Source of the DNA: Actinoplanes regularis
GTDB taxonomy: Bacteria; Actinomycetota; Actinomycetes; Mycobacteriales; Micromonosporaceae
Length of the DNA: 64,000 bases
NCBI RefSeq assembly: GCF_900188005.1
Contig: NZ_FZNR01000028.1
Span: forward strand, 1-64,000
Reading direction: 5' to 3'
A model generated the notes under the pieces. It ran no database searches. It had not been told where the DNA came from and was given only the letters and a program-made list of their open reading frames with translations. A program made the position numbers and the translations under genes. Positions 34,044 through 43,522 of the stretch are shown here, piece after piece; position 1 is the first letter of the stretch; the number at the start of each line of letters is the position of its first letter.

Positions 34044-36227
34044 TCACAGCAGGTCGGCGATCGTGATGGGCACCCGCCGCAGCCGTTGACCTGTCGCGTG
34101 GAACACCGCGTTGGTGACTGCGGGCACCACGCCGACCAGGGCGACCTCGCCGAGCCCCTTGACTCCTACGGGATTGAGCAGCGGATCGGGTTCGTCGATG
34201 AAGTCGACCTCGATCTCGCCGATGTCGGCGTTGACCGAGATCACGTACTCCTCCATGGTCGCGTTGAAGAAGCCGCCGTATCGCCGCTCGGGCTCGCTTG
34301 CCTCTCGCAGCGCCGCGCCGAGGCCCCACACCACGCCGCCTCTCACCTGGCTGGCCGCGGTCACGGCGCTCGCGACACGGCCGCAGTCCACCACGCTCAC
34401 CACCCGTGGCACGCGAACCCGGCGGGTCGTCGCCTCGATCCGGACCTCGACGAAGTGGGCGACGAAGCTGAACGACGTGAACCCGGGGTAGACCGGACCG
34501 GTGAACGCGACCTTCCCGGCGCGCGACCGGTCGAGCATCTCCGGCGGCTGGCCAGGCCCGAGCGTCGCCGCCTCGGCCTCGACCGTCGGTTGACCGGCGG
34601 CGGCGACGGCCGCGCCGACGTCGAGCATGCCGGTCTCCGCCACGCCGAGGCGGGCCCGCAGTTCTCGCAGGGCGGCGTGCACCGCCGGGAGCGCGCTCGC
34701 GGTGCCCCACGAGCCCGCGGTGAGGTGCTGCGGTGCTACACGGGTGTCGCCGATGTCGACGGTCACGCGGTCCACGGCGATGCCCAGGTCGTCGGCGACC
34801 AGGAACGTGATGGCCGACCGGATACCCTGCCCCATCTCGTGCCCGTCGACCGCGACGACGACCCGGCCGTCGGCGCCCGCGCGTACGTGCGCGATCGCCG
34901 GCGCTACGCAGGCCGGGTACGCGCCGATCGCGACCCCCCAGCCGATCAGCGATCCGTCGTCGGCGCGCATCGAGCCGGGCGCCGGGTCGCGGGCGGCCCA
35001 GCCGAACCGCTCGGCGCCGCGCCGCAGGCACTCGGCGACATGCCGGGAGGAGAAGGGCTGGCCGGTGATCGGGTCGGTGCCGGTGTCGTTCGCCAGGCGC
35101 AACGCGACCGGGTCGCGGCCGACCGCGTACGCCAGTTCGTCGACCGCTGACTCGAATGCGAACGACGCGGGCGACTCGAACGGCGCGCGCATGTACCCGG
35201 GCGTCTGGGTGTCGACGCGGACCAGCCGCGTGGGGCCGGAGAAGTTGGGTACGCCGTACAAGCGCGACATGGCCTCCGTGTACATGGCGGGAAACAGGTC
35301 ATGCCGGGAGGTCTCCTGGTCGACCTCGTAGATCGCAGCCGTCAGGCGCCCATTGCCGTCGGCGCCGAGCCGCACGCGATGCCGGCTCGCCGGGCGGAAG
35401 CTGCCCTGGTGGAACGTCTGCGGCCGGGTCATGACGAACTTGACCGGCCGGCCCAGCCGCCTGGCCGCGAGCGCGACCGGTCCGAGGTGCGGCTGCAGAG
35501 AGTTCTTCTGGCCGAAGCCGCCACCGAGGTACGGCGAGATCACCTCGACGTCGGCCGGGTCGATACCGAGCTGCAGTGCCAGGCCGTTGCGCAGCGCGCC
35601 CGCGTTCTGGGTGCCTTCGTGAACGACGACGGTGTCCCCGCGCCACTCGACGACACAGCCCAGCAGCTCCATCGGCGTCGCCGCCTGCTTGGGATGGTCG
35701 TACACCTCGTCGACGCGCACCTCGCTGCCCGCGAAGACGGCCTCGGCGTCGCCCACCGCGATGTCGGCGAGGGCGGGCACCGGAAGAGCCTCCGGTTGCC
35801 GCAGCTTCTCGGCGTCCTCGTCGTCGAGCTCCAGCGCGAAGGGCGCCGCCTCGTACCTGGCGCACACGCGGTTGGCCGCCTCGGTGGCGGCGACCGGCGT
35901 GTCCGCCACGACCAGCGCGATCGGCTGTCCCCGGTAGGCGATGTGGTCGCTCAGCAGCGGCTGGAGGCTCTGCACCGCGTGGCCACCAGCCATGATGTAC
36001 ACCGGCGGCTTGAGCTCCGACGCTTCGAAACGGGTCAGCACCAACCTGACACCCGCCACCGCGGCCGCCGCGGCGGTGTCGATCTCGACGACCCGCCCCT
36101 TCCCGACGGTCGCGACAGCCATCGCCGCGTACGCCAAACCTTCGGGGGTACGGTCGGTGCCGTACCGTGCTGCGCCGGTGACCTTGGCGCGGGCATCCAC
36201 CCGCGGCCGGGCAGCGGCCGCGGTCAT
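34044..36227 (-). CDS. Molybdopterin-binding large subunit of an aldehyde/xanthine dehydrogenase (PaoC/YagR type)
   Basis: A 727-residue subunit of the xanthine oxidase family. The a/b-hammerhead domain lies near 10-120 (KVTGAARYGTDRTPEGLAYA). The Moco-binding part has YLGGGFGQKNSLQPHLGPVA (about 235-254), and the C-terminal GVKGLGEVALVGV carries the active-site glutamate. With the FAD and 2Fe-2S subunits encoded upstream (ATGA overlap with the former), it forms a heterotrimer that hydroxylates aldehydes or N-heterocycles. The organisation and lengths match PaoABC/YagTSR. No dedicated XdhC-like chaperone gene is adjacent. The substrate is unknown. Confidence 0.88.
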   Translation of the reverse strand: MTAAAARPRVDARAKVTGAARYGTDRTPEGLAYAAMAVATVGKGRVVEIDTAAAAAVAGVRLVLTRFEASELKPPVYIMAGGHAVQSLQPLLSDHIAYRGQPIALVVADTPVAATEAANRVCARYEAAPFALELDDEDAEKLRQPEALPVPALADIAVGDAEAVFAGSEVRVDEVYDHPKQAATPMELLGCVVEWRGDTVVVHEGTQNAGALRNGLALQLGIDPADVEVISPYLGGGFGQKNSLQPHLGPVALAARRLGRPVKFVMTRPQTFHQGSFRPASRHRVRLGADGNGRLTAAIYEVDQETSRHDLFPAMYTEAMSRLYGVPNFSGPTRLVRVDTQTPGYMRAPFESPASFAFESAVDELAYAVGRDPVALRLANDTGTDPITGQPFSSRHVAECLRRGAERFGWAARDPAPGSMRADDGSLIGWGVAIGAYPACVAPAIAHVRAGADGRVVVAVDGHEMGQGIRSAITFLVADDLGIAVDRVTVDIGDTRVAPQHLTAGSWGTASALPAVHAALRELRARLGVAETGMLDVGAAVAAAGQPTVEAEAATLGPGQPPEMLDRSRAGKVAFTGPVYPGFTSFSFVAHFVEVRIEATTRRVRVPRVVSVVDCGRVASAVTAASQVRGGVVWGLGAALREASEPERRYGGFFNATMEEYVISVNADIGEIEVDFIDEPDPLLNPVGVKGLGEVALVGVVPAVTNAVFHATGQRLRRVPITIADLL

Positions 36228-37228
36228 CGGGCGGCCCGTTCGGCTGCGATACGCAGTGCCTCGGCGACGGTGCGGATACCCAGCTCGATCTTGAAGGCGT
36301 TGTGTCGGCCCGGCCGCGCATCGGCGAAGGCGATCTCGCCGGCTCGGCGGGCGGCGTCTGTCGTGAGCCGCCCACCGAGCAACGACTGTTCAGCGGCGGT
36401 GCAGCGCCAGGGCCGGGTGGCCACCCCGCCCAGAGCGATCCGGCAGTCGCTGACCGTGCCGCCGGGGTCAAGGGAGAGTCCGGCCGCGGCCGACGCGAGC
36501 GCGAAGGCGTAGGACTCACGGGGCCTGATCTTGAGGTACGTGGAGCCGGCGCCGGCCCGGCTCACGGGCACCCGGATGCGCAGGATGAGTTCGTCGGCCG
36601 CGAGGGTGTGTTCGCGCTGGGGTGTGTCGCCCGGCTCGAGGTGGAGCTCCGCGACAGCCACGCTCCGCTCACCGTGCGGCCCGGCGACATCGATGGTGGC
36701 GTCGAACGCGAGCAGCGCCACCGCCCAGTCGCCCGGATAGGTCGCGATGCACGCGTCGCTGACGCCGAGCACGGCATGACCTGAGTCGATACCGCCACGC
36801 GCGGCGCACCCGCTGCCCGGCTCCCGCTTGTTGCAGGGATACTGCGAGCCACCACGGAAGTAGCCGCACCTCGTGCGCTGTAAGAGATTTCCACCGACGG
36901 TGGCCATGTTGCGCAGCTGCTGCGACGCCGCCAGCCGCAAGGACTCCGACAAGGCCGGATATTCGGCTCGGACCACCGGGTCGTCTGCCACATCGGACAT
37001 GCGTGCGCCGGCCCCGAAGATCAGCTCAGTCGCGCCGGCGGTGTCGATCGCCTCGAAGCCGGCGAGCCGGTGGATGTCGACGACGGCCGGCGGTGTCTCG
37101 ACCTCGAGCCGCATGAGGTCGTACAGGTTGGTGCCACCGGCGAGGAACTTGGCGCCGGGGCCCAACGCCACCAACGCGTCCACGGCCTCAGCGACGGTGG
37201 CCGGCGCGGCATAGGCGAACGCGCGCAC
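36224..37228 (-). CDS. FAD-binding subunit of the molybdenum dehydrogenase (PaoB/YagS type)
   Basis: A 334-residue subunit. FAD-binding motifs are FLAGGTNLYDLMRLE (about 39-53) and TVGGNLLQRTRCGYFRGG (about 110-127). The loop CNKREPGSGCAARGG supplies extra cysteines for the 4Fe-4S cluster typical of PaoB, which ordinary xanthine dehydrogenases lack. The C-terminal CODH FAD domain ends near residue 330. GTG 37228 begins 5 bases after the stop of the 2Fe-2S subunit. It transfers electrons from the Fe-S subunit to the acceptor. Confidence 0.87.
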   Translation of the reverse strand: MRAFAYAAPATVAEAVDALVALGPGAKFLAGGTNLYDLMRLEVETPPAVVDIHRLAGFEAIDTAGATELIFGAGARMSDVADDPVVRAEYPALSESLRLAASQQLRNMATVGGNLLQRTRCGYFRGGSQYPCNKREPGSGCAARGGIDSGHAVLGVSDACIATYPGDWAVALLAFDATIDVAGPHGERSVAVAELHLEPGDTPQREHTLAADELILRIRVPVSRAGAGSTYLKIRPRESYAFALASAAAGLSLDPGGTVSDCRIALGGVATRPWRCTAAEQSLLGGRLTTDAARRAGEIAFADARPGRHNAFKIELGIRTVAEALRIAAERAAR

Positions 37229-37232
37229 CAGC

Positions 37233-37724
37233 TCAGATCCCCGACCGGCCGGCCTGCCGGACGGCGGCCACAATGCCGGCGTACGCGCCGCACCTGCACA
37301 GATTCCCGCTCATGTACTCGCGAATCTCGGCGTCACTGCCGACGTGCCCCTCGGCGATGCAGGCCAACCCGGACATCACCTGACCGGGCGTGCAGTACCC
37401 ACACTGCAGCGCGTCGTGCTCGATGAACGCCTCCTGCAGCGGATGCAAGACCCCGTCCGGAGAAGCCACACCCTCGATCGTGGCAACCGCCCGTCCGTTC
37501 GCCTGCACCGCCGGCATCAGGCATGCGACTATCCGCCGGCCGTCGAGGTGGACCGTGCACGCGCCGCATTGACCCTGATCGCATCCCTTCTTGGTGCCGG
37601 TCAACCCGAGCCGCTCGCGGAGCACGTCGAGGAGCGACTCACGCGGGTCCAGGGCCATGTGGACCGTCTGACCGTTGACCGTGAAACTGGTCTCGACCGC
37701 GGGCACAATCGTGGCGCCGCCCAT
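37233..37724 (-). CDS. 2Fe-2S subunit of the molybdenum dehydrogenase (PaoA/YagT type)
   Basis: A 163-residue subunit. The plant-type [2Fe-2S] motif GCDQGQCGACTVHLDG with a later cysteine in IVACLMPA lies near residues 60-85, and the second cluster domain has CGYCTPGQVMSGLAC and GNLCRCGAYAGIV near the C-terminus. ATG 37724 follows GGAGGG, so I take it in preference to the in-frame start at 37832. PaoA has a Tat signal in E. coli, but none is seen with this start, so a cytoplasmic location is more likely. First gene of the leftward three-gene operon. Confidence 0.87.
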   Translation of the reverse strand: MGGATIVPAVETSFTVNGQTVHMALDPRESLLDVLRERLGLTGTKKGCDQGQCGACTVHLDGRRIVACLMPAVQANGRAVATIEGVASPDGVLHPLQEAFIEHDALQCGYCTPGQVMSGLACIAEGHVGSDAEIREYMSGNLCRCGAYAGIVAAVRQAGRSGI

Positions 37725-37836
37725 GAACCCTCCAGCCCCGTCGCAGGTCGTTCCCGCCTGAGCATAGGTCGGCGGCCGGGTGCTCACCTGGAAAAACACG
37801 ATGGCCGGATCGGTACGGGACGAGCGTCTCATCGAT

Positions 37837-39293
37837 TCAGAGGTGGCTCAGGTGGTGCTCGGGCCGCGGGGCCGGTGCCGACTCGCCGCGGCCGTGGTGT
37901 CGCCGCGTCAACTCCGCGAGGGCCAGCAAGAAGGCCAGCACCATCAGGCCACAGGCGCACAGCAACGCATCCGACACCGCTGCCGCGTAGTCGTGACCGG
38001 TGCCGAGGAGCACGTGATAGAAGATCGTGGCCAGCGCAGCGGCGCCGATCGCTCCGCCGATGCGCTGGGCGGTCTGCAGCGCACCGCCGGCCGCGCCGGC
38101 CATCGCCACGGGTACGTTCTCCAGGCTCAGCGTGATGTTGGGTGAGGTGACCATGCCGCCGCCGAGCCCGGCCAGCAGCAGCGGCCCCGCGGTCACCCAC
38201 GCCGCCGGGTTCCCGCCGACATGGCGCAGCAGCAGCGCGGTGGCGGCCAGCCGGCCGCGGTCGCGATCAGCCCGGACACGGTCAGCCAACGCCCCGCCCG
38301 GGGCACCAGACGGCCGGCGACCGTCGCAGAGATCGCAACCCCGATGGCGAACGGGGTCACAGCCAGGCCGGAGCGCAGCGGCGTGTAGCCCAGCCCGTCC
38401 TGGAAGAACAGCGCGAGCACGAGCCAGATGCCGGTGAACCCCATGAAGTAGACCAGCCCGATGCCCGAGCCGGCGGCGTAGCCCGAGGTACGAGCCAGCC
38501 GCGGGTCGAGCAACGGTTGGCGCCCCCGACGTACGGTTCGAAGCTCCCACCAGCAGAACCCGGCGAGCAGCAGGGCGGCCACCCCGAACAGCGGCCACCA
38601 CCGCAGGCCGCCGTTCTCCGCGTCCACCAAGGGCAGGAGCAGGCTGAGCACCCCACCGCCGAGCAGCAGCGACCCGACCAGATCCAGGTGAGTACCGCGT
38701 AAACCGCCACCCGCCGCGGACGGCACGAACCGCGCGGCGAGCACCAGCGCGCCCACGCCGATGGGTACGTTCACGTAGAACACCCACCGCCAAGCATCCG
38801 CGCCGGCGAACACCGCCAGGATCAGCCCGCCCGCCACCGGACCAGCTGCGGTGGCCAACCCGATCGTGGCGCCCAGGATTCCGAACGCCCTGCCCCGCTC
38901 GGCGCCCCGGAACAGCTCCTGGACCAACCCCGAGTTCTGCGGGACCAGCATCCCGCCGGCGACGCCCTGCAGCAGACGGGCGGCGATCAGCAGCCCGGTG
39001 GCAGGCGCCGCACCGGTCAGCGCGCTGGTCACCACGAACGCCGACAGGCCGATCAGGAACATCCGACGCCGGCCGAACGCGTCCCCGAGCCGGCCGGCCG
39101 GCACCAGCGCCAGCCCGAAGGTCAGCGCATAGCCGGACACGACCCACTGCACGCTCGCCGCCGACGCACCCAGCCCACGCTCGATGGACGGCAGCGCCAC
39201 GTTGACGATGCTGACGTCCAGCAGCGCCATGAACGCGGCGACCTGGCTGACCGCCAGCGCCCGCCACCGCCCTGCGCTAGGTGGCAACGTCAA
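37837..39293 (-). pseudogene. DHA2-type MFS drug efflux transporter, frameshifted
   Basis: Two frames together give a full 14-helix EmrB/QacA-type transporter of about 485 residues. The first frame (39293 to about 38250) holds motif SVQWVVSGYALTFGLALVPA, GRLGDAFGRRR and the motif C region GATIGLATAAGPVAGG. The second frame (about 38250 to 37837) continues with ATALLLRHVGGNPAAWVTAG and the last helices to a stop at 37837. The break is at the GC-rich GGCCGGCTGGCC near 38247-38258 and needs one base. It could be a real frameshift mutation or a sequencing error. Confidence 0.72.
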
Positions 39294-39448
39294 GGTCGCT
39301 CCGGCAGGCGCGCGCCACGGTCTCCGGCGGCCGGCCCAGCCGTCTTGACCAGCGAGATCTCAGGTCTGCCACGGATTCATCCTCCAGTGACGGCGATCCG
39401 CGTCGTCGCGGCCCCGCTGACCGCGTTGGCGGTAGCAGCCACAGCGCG

Positions 39449-40018
39449 CTAACCGCGTGGCAGCACCGTCAGGACCCGGGCGATGTGGTCGCGGAACTCC
39501 TTCATGAAGGCGGCAAGAAAGTCCTCGGTGGACTTCTCGGTCACCGCGCCGTTTCCCGGGAAGAGCTCCGGGGTGTATTTGATGTACGCCTCCGGCGCGG
39601 TCATCTGACGGGCGTTGCAGAAGCTGAGCACCGCGCGCAGGCTCTGCTGCGCCAGCGCGGTGCGGATGTCACCGATGGAGGCCCCGATCACCGCGGTCGG
39701 CACGTGGTCGAAGGCGTTCTGACCCCAGGGGCGCGACGCCCAGTCGATGGCGTTCTTCAGGCCGCCAGGGATGGACCGGTTGTATTCGGGCGTGATGAAG
39801 AGAATGGCCTGCGCCCGATGGATGGCGTCCTTTAAGGTGACGGCCTCGGGTGGGTAATTCGCGTCGTAGTCCGGGCTGTAGAGCGGCAGATCCCGGATCG
39901 GGATCTCGCTGAACTCGAGGTCGTCGGGAGCTACACGCACGAGCGCCTTGGACAGCTCACGGTTGACGGAGGTGGATGAGAGACTGCCCACGAAGTAGCC
40001 GACCTTGTACTTGGCCAT
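39449..40018 (-). CDS. NAD(P)H-dependent FMN reductase
   Basis: A 189-residue flavodoxin-like reductase. The FMN phosphate loop GSLSSTSVNRELSKAL (about 11-26), the ITPEYNRSIPGGLKNAIDWA signature (about 75-94) and the later AVIGASIGDIRTALAQQSLR are all typical of the NADPH-dependent FMN reductase (ChrR/azoreductase) family. It reduces flavins, quinones or azo compounds in the cytosol. The start ATG 40018 is preceded by AGGAGC. It lies 155 bases upstream of the MFS gene in the same direction and may share control. Confidence 0.87.
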   Translation of the reverse strand: MAKYKVGYFVGSLSSTSVNRELSKALVRVAPDDLEFSEIPIRDLPLYSPDYDANYPPEAVTLKDAIHRAQAILFITPEYNRSIPGGLKNAIDWASRPWGQNAFDHVPTAVIGASIGDIRTALAQQSLRAVLSFCNARQMTAPEAYIKYTPELFPGNGAVTEKSTEDFLAAFMKEFRDHIARVLTVLPRG

Positions 40019-40274
40019 CGCGCTCCTTTACTCACGATCGTTCGCTATTTGCATGACCGATGATCAGGTTAGTCGCCCGGACTGCGCCAGTTCGGCGATC
40101 TCGCGAGGCGGACGGCCGCGAGCGGGTTCCGCTTCAATTCGACGGTCCGTCAACTACGGTGCCGTCCAGGCCCCTGAATGGCGGTATCCGCCGGATTCCG
40201 GCATTACGGCGAAGCCACCCCATATCGCCGCTACGGTCGGATCGGCGAAGTCATCGTTGTGCGCGGAGGACACC

Positions 40275-40584
40275 ATGCGGGTGGTTGTCGATCTCGCTCG
40301 TTGCCAGGGGTATGCCCAGTGTGCGTACCTGGCTCCGGATGCGGATGGTCGGCGACGAGGCCTTGATGTTCGATCCGGCTCCTGACGACGTGCTGCGCGA
40401 TGACGTGTTGCGGGCCGCGGCGGCCTGCCCGGTGCAGGCCATCCTGGTCGACATGGCCGCCCCACCGCCGGTTGCGGCGCCTGCGACGGCCGACGGGATG
40501 GATGCCCACGAACGCGACAGGGCGGCAACCACCGTCACAGCCGCCGTCGCCCGGTTTGTTCTGAGTCGGCGGCCCGGCTTCTAA
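40275..40584 (+). pseudogene. Small 3Fe-4S/4Fe-4S-type ferredoxin, frameshifted
   Basis: ATG 40275 follows GGAGGA. The first frame reads MRVVVDLARCQGYAQCAYLA with two cluster cysteines. Near 40340 one extra base shifts the frame; the expected continuation (MVGDEALMFDPAPDDVLRDD, then AAAACPVQAILV with the last cysteine) is in another frame and ends at 40584. Such ferredoxins usually serve a cytochrome P450, but no P450 gene is beside it. Real inactivation and a sequencing error cannot be told apart here. Confidence 0.7.
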
Positions 40585-40767
40585 CCGAGGCCTTGACGCC
40601 CGGACACTTACCCGGCGCACCGGCGGTCAGTTAGCTGGCGCTCAACAACACCGAGATGGCTCCCGATTGATCATGCCGGATTCCTTGGTTCGGATACTCG
40701 ACCGTCCGATAAATCCGGCGACCCGTCGCGGCATGTCCCCGGCGGTCATTACCCCCGGGAGTCACAC

Positions 40768-41205
40768 ATGTCCAGTCGTCAGTTCGTCACCTTCGAGGTC
40801 GCCGGCCAGTTCTTCGGCGTGGACGTGGACGCCGTGCAGGAGGTGCTGTCGTACAGCGAGTACACGCCGGTGCCGATGGCACCGAACGCGGTCGGTGGAC
40901 TGTTCAATCTGCGCGGGCAGGTGATCGCCGCGGTGGACCTGCGTGTGCAGTTCGGGTTGCCGCGCCGGGACATGTCCGGCCTGGTGATGAACGTGATCGT
41001 GCGGTACGCCGATGAGCCGGTGAGCCTATTGGTGGACCGCATCGGACAGGTCGCCAACCTGGACGCGCAGTTGTTCGAGGAGCCGCCGGCAACACTGACC
41101 GGCCCATCACGGGCGCTGGTCACCGGCGCCTACAAGACCGAAGGCCGGCTGCTGCTGGTGCTGGACGTCGCCGAGTGCGTGAACACCGCCCGCGTCACGG
41201 CCTAA
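40768..41205 (+). CDS. cheW: CheW-like chemotaxis coupling protein
   Basis: A 145-residue single CheW domain: FEVAGQFFGVDVDAVQEVLS at the start, GLFNLRGQVIAAVDLRVQFG in the middle and LLLVLDVAECV at the end. CheW couples receptors to CheA. ATG 40768 is preceded by the purine-rich CCGGGAG. No cheA, receptor or flagellar gene is near, so it is an orphan in this window. Complete and typical in length. Confidence 0.9.
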   Translation: MSSRQFVTFEVAGQFFGVDVDAVQEVLSYSEYTPVPMAPNAVGGLFNLRGQVIAAVDLRVQFGLPRRDMSGLVMNVIVRYADEPVSLLVDRIGQVANLDAQLFEEPPATLTGPSRALVTGAYKTEGRLLLVLDVAECVNTARVTA

Positions 41206-41216
41206 AACCACACTGG

Positions 41217-41608
41217 TCACGCGGCGGCGCCGGGAGCCGCCCGCTGCGCGACCGGGCGATAATCACCGATCCCACAACCCCGGCTCCGCACCCGGATCAT
41301 CGGATCACCGCCACGGCGACGGGTCAGGGGCGGCAGGTGGTGAAGGAGGCAGGCCATCATCGAACGGGCGCAGTGTCGGCCGCGGTGTCTGGCCGGTGCT
41401 GCGGGATAGATGGTGTCGTTCGGCATCTCGTTCTCGAAGGTGATCGAGTCGCGCTCGGGCTGCTCGCCAAGTTCACCGACGACGGGCTCACTGGTGGAGC
41501 CGGCTTCAAATACTTGGAGCCCTTCACGTACTTCGAGGGCCTTTTCAGGTTGTTTGCGTAGTGCTTTCCTGGCTGTTTCTCGCCCACGGGCTGTCACTGC
41601 CGACCGTG
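41217..41608. other. Gap with unclear coding potential
   Basis: Between cheW and the HEAT-repeat gene the minus strand is open in one frame (to 41642, partly within the HEAT gene). A middle segment such as SEPVVGELGEQPERDSITFE reads protein-like while the ends do not. No family is recognised and no start with a ribosome-binding site is seen. It may hold the decayed end of a gene. Confidence 0.3.
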
Positions 41609-42514
41609 TCAGGTCCATGTGTGACGTTCCTTGTCGGCCCACCAGGTGACAAGTCGGTCCGCGACGCTCGAGGTGTCGAGTCGTTCTGCTGCTGTGCCGA
41701 GGTGGCGGCGGATCTCGTCATCGAGCCAAAGCCGGGCGTCGTCGGCATCGCCTGCCCAGTCAAGTGTGACCAGGACGGGTCCGATCAGATGGTCATACGA
41801 GCCGGTGGTGTCGCCGGGCTCGAAGGCACCGGTGAGTAGCTCGCGAACCTCGCGGATCGCTTCGTGGTGCGCGACGGCCATCGCGCGGACCTGCTCGTCA
41901 GAATCGTCCGCAAGCCGCGCCGTCAGTTCGGTGACTGCCTGAACGTCCAGACCCGCGATCTCGCGGGTTGCTGCATACAGGGCGTAAAAGCGGGTTTCGT
42001 CGTCCTCGTCGTGGCAGAGCCGGATCAGCGCATCGGCTGCCTCAGGTTCCACATGGTCAAGATCGACCAGGCTCGGCAGGGCGGCCGCCACGTGGAACCG
42101 CACCCGATCGTCCGGGTGGCCGGCAAGGGCCACCACTTGCGACAACGCTTCCCCGCCGTGGTGATAACCGAGCGCGGAGACAATCCAGCGCACGACAGCA
42201 GGATCGGTCTCGTCACGAAGCCGGGCTCGCAGCAGCGCGACCGTCTCATCGCGGAAGGGCCGACATCCATCAGGCTGTTCATCGCCGAGTTCGCGCAGGA
42301 CCTGCACACCCAGTTCCCGCTGTGTGGCGTCGCTGTTGCGGACCAGCGCGGCGGCGCGGTCGAAGACCTCCTGGGTAGGCCGCCGGTGCAGGGCGACAAG
42401 CGCCGGCCTCGGCGCGTCACCGTAGTCGTCTTCGATCTCCCGCCTCGCCAGCCGAAGTAACACCTCAAGCGGCAGTTCTTCTGGGGCAGGGAGATCAGGC
42501 ATCGGCGAGGTCAC
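41609..42514 (-). CDS. HEAT-repeat protein
   Basis: A 301-residue protein made of HEAT-type helical pairs from about residue 45 to 230 (ATQRELGVQVLRELGDEQPD, DPAVVRWIVSALGYHHGGEA, DDRVRFHVAAALPSLVDLDH, DEQVRAMAVAHHEAIREVRE). Such proteins bind partners rather than catalyse. The GTG at 42514 overlaps the stop of the zeta-resolvase chimera (GTGA); ATG 42502 is an alternative. The overlap with a remnant gene probably arose when the resolvase piece landed upstream. Function unknown. Confidence 0.75.
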   Translation of the reverse strand: MTSPMPDLPAPEELPLEVLLRLARREIEDDYGDAPRPALVALHRRPTQEVFDRAAALVRNSDATQRELGVQVLRELGDEQPDGCRPFRDETVALLRARLRDETDPAVVRWIVSALGYHHGGEALSQVVALAGHPDDRVRFHVAAALPSLVDLDHVEPEAADALIRLCHDEDDETRFYALYAATREIAGLDVQAVTELTARLADDSDEQVRAMAVAHHEAIREVRELLTGAFEPGDTTGSYDHLIGPVLVTLDWAGDADDARLWLDDEIRRHLGTAAERLDTSSVADRLVTWWADKERHTWT

Positions 42515-43037
42515 CGGCCAGTCCCGGTAAGCAAGGCGTCGTACGAATCGACCGTCGACGGCCCGGGCCGGGAGTCTGACGGCAGTTGAGCGAGGACGCC
42601 GTCCAGGCCGCCGCGGTCGCGCTTGGCGGCCTGCAACTCGGGCAGCGCGGTGTAGAGGGTGCTGCGGGAGACGCCGAGCAGCTTGGCGATCGAGGTCATC
42701 GTGCGGTCGGGCTCGCCGAGCAGATGCAGCGCGTAGGCAATCTTCTCCGGGGTCATCGCCAGCGGCCGGCCGAGGCGTTGGCCGGCGGCGCGGGCGGCGG
42801 CCCGGCCCTCGTTGGTGTCGGCCACGATGATGGTCCGGATGAACTCGGCCAGGGCGGCGAAGACGTGGAAGACGAAGATCCCGCCCGGGGTGGTGGTGTC
42901 GAGCTTCTCGTGCGGGGACAGGAAGCCGACGTTGAGGCGCTTGAGCCGGCCGACGATCGTGATCAGATCTTCCAGGGAGCGGCCGAGCCGGTCGAGGGAG
43001 ACGACGGTGAGCGCGTCGCCGGGCCGGATGTATTCGA
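42511..43037 (-). pseudogene. C-terminal remnant of a Tn3-type resolvase
   Basis: The segment EYIRPGDALTVVSLDRLGRS, then EKLDTTTPGGIFVFHVFAAL and AEFIRTIIVADTNEGRAAAR, with the C-terminal helix-turn-helix MTSIAKLLGVSRSTLYTALP, is a serine resolvase/invertase from the catalytic-domain middle to the end. The part with the nucleophilic serine is missing and is replaced in frame by zeta-toxin sequence at about 43037. It cannot recombine DNA but could still bind DNA through the HTH. Confidence 0.78.
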
Positions 43038-43522
43038 TGCCGAGCCTGTTCAGCGACTCGGGCACGGCCATGATGGCGGCCTCGACGTGGTAGCCGGCGG
43101 CGCGGAACATCTTGGCGGGCTCGACGAAGTCACTGGGGTCGCGCATCGTGGTCTCGATGATCACATCGCTGCGCGCCTCGATCAGGTATTGCTCGGCGAT
43201 TGCCATCCACCGTCGGCCGTCGAGGCTGGTGCAGAGGGCGGCGTTGCGGTCGTCTTCGGCCAGCAACCGGCTGTACTCGGGATGAAAGGGCTTGCAGAAG
43301 TCGCTGTTGACGATGACGGCGCCGCCCCGGCGGTCCAGCCGGCGTTTGACTGACTCGGTCATACGGGTCTTTCCCCGCGCCGGGCTGGCCGGCGACGAAC
43401 ACCACGATCGGATTGGCCTGCCGCACGCCGCGGGCCAGTTCGGCCGGCACGATCTACTCGGTGAAGATGCGGTGCGCATCCCGCTCGTCCAGCAAATACC
43501 GGCGTTGATCGATGTCGCTCAT
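43035..43522 (-). pseudogene. Zeta-toxin (UDP-GlcNAc kinase-like) remnant
   Basis: ATG 43522 opens MSDIDQRRYLLDERDAHRIF, followed by a TAG stop, then IVVFVAGQPGAGK (P-loop), where one extra base shifts the frame into KTRMTESVKRR and on through NSDFCKPFHPEYSRLLAEDD and VIIETTMRDPSDF. These are the zeta/PezT kinase landmarks. The C-terminal third is replaced by resolvase sequence. One nonsense codon, one frameshift and one truncation mean that the toxin is dead. Its start overlaps the antitoxin stop as ATGA. Confidence 0.78.

Noticed and set aside
33795..36512. Long plus-strand frames opposite the molybdenum dehydrogenase genes
   Set aside because: They are shadows of the three well-supported minus-strand subunits and change frame with no start signals.
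40585..40767. Cytochrome P450 partner expected beside the ferredoxin
   Set aside because: The gap holds no coding frame and neighbours on both sides are unrelated, so no P450 is present here.
41217..41642. 141-codon minus-strand frame overlapping the HEAT-repeat gene
   Set aside because: Only its middle looks protein-like, it overlaps a better gene and lacks a ribosome-binding site; reported as an unclear gap rather than a gene.
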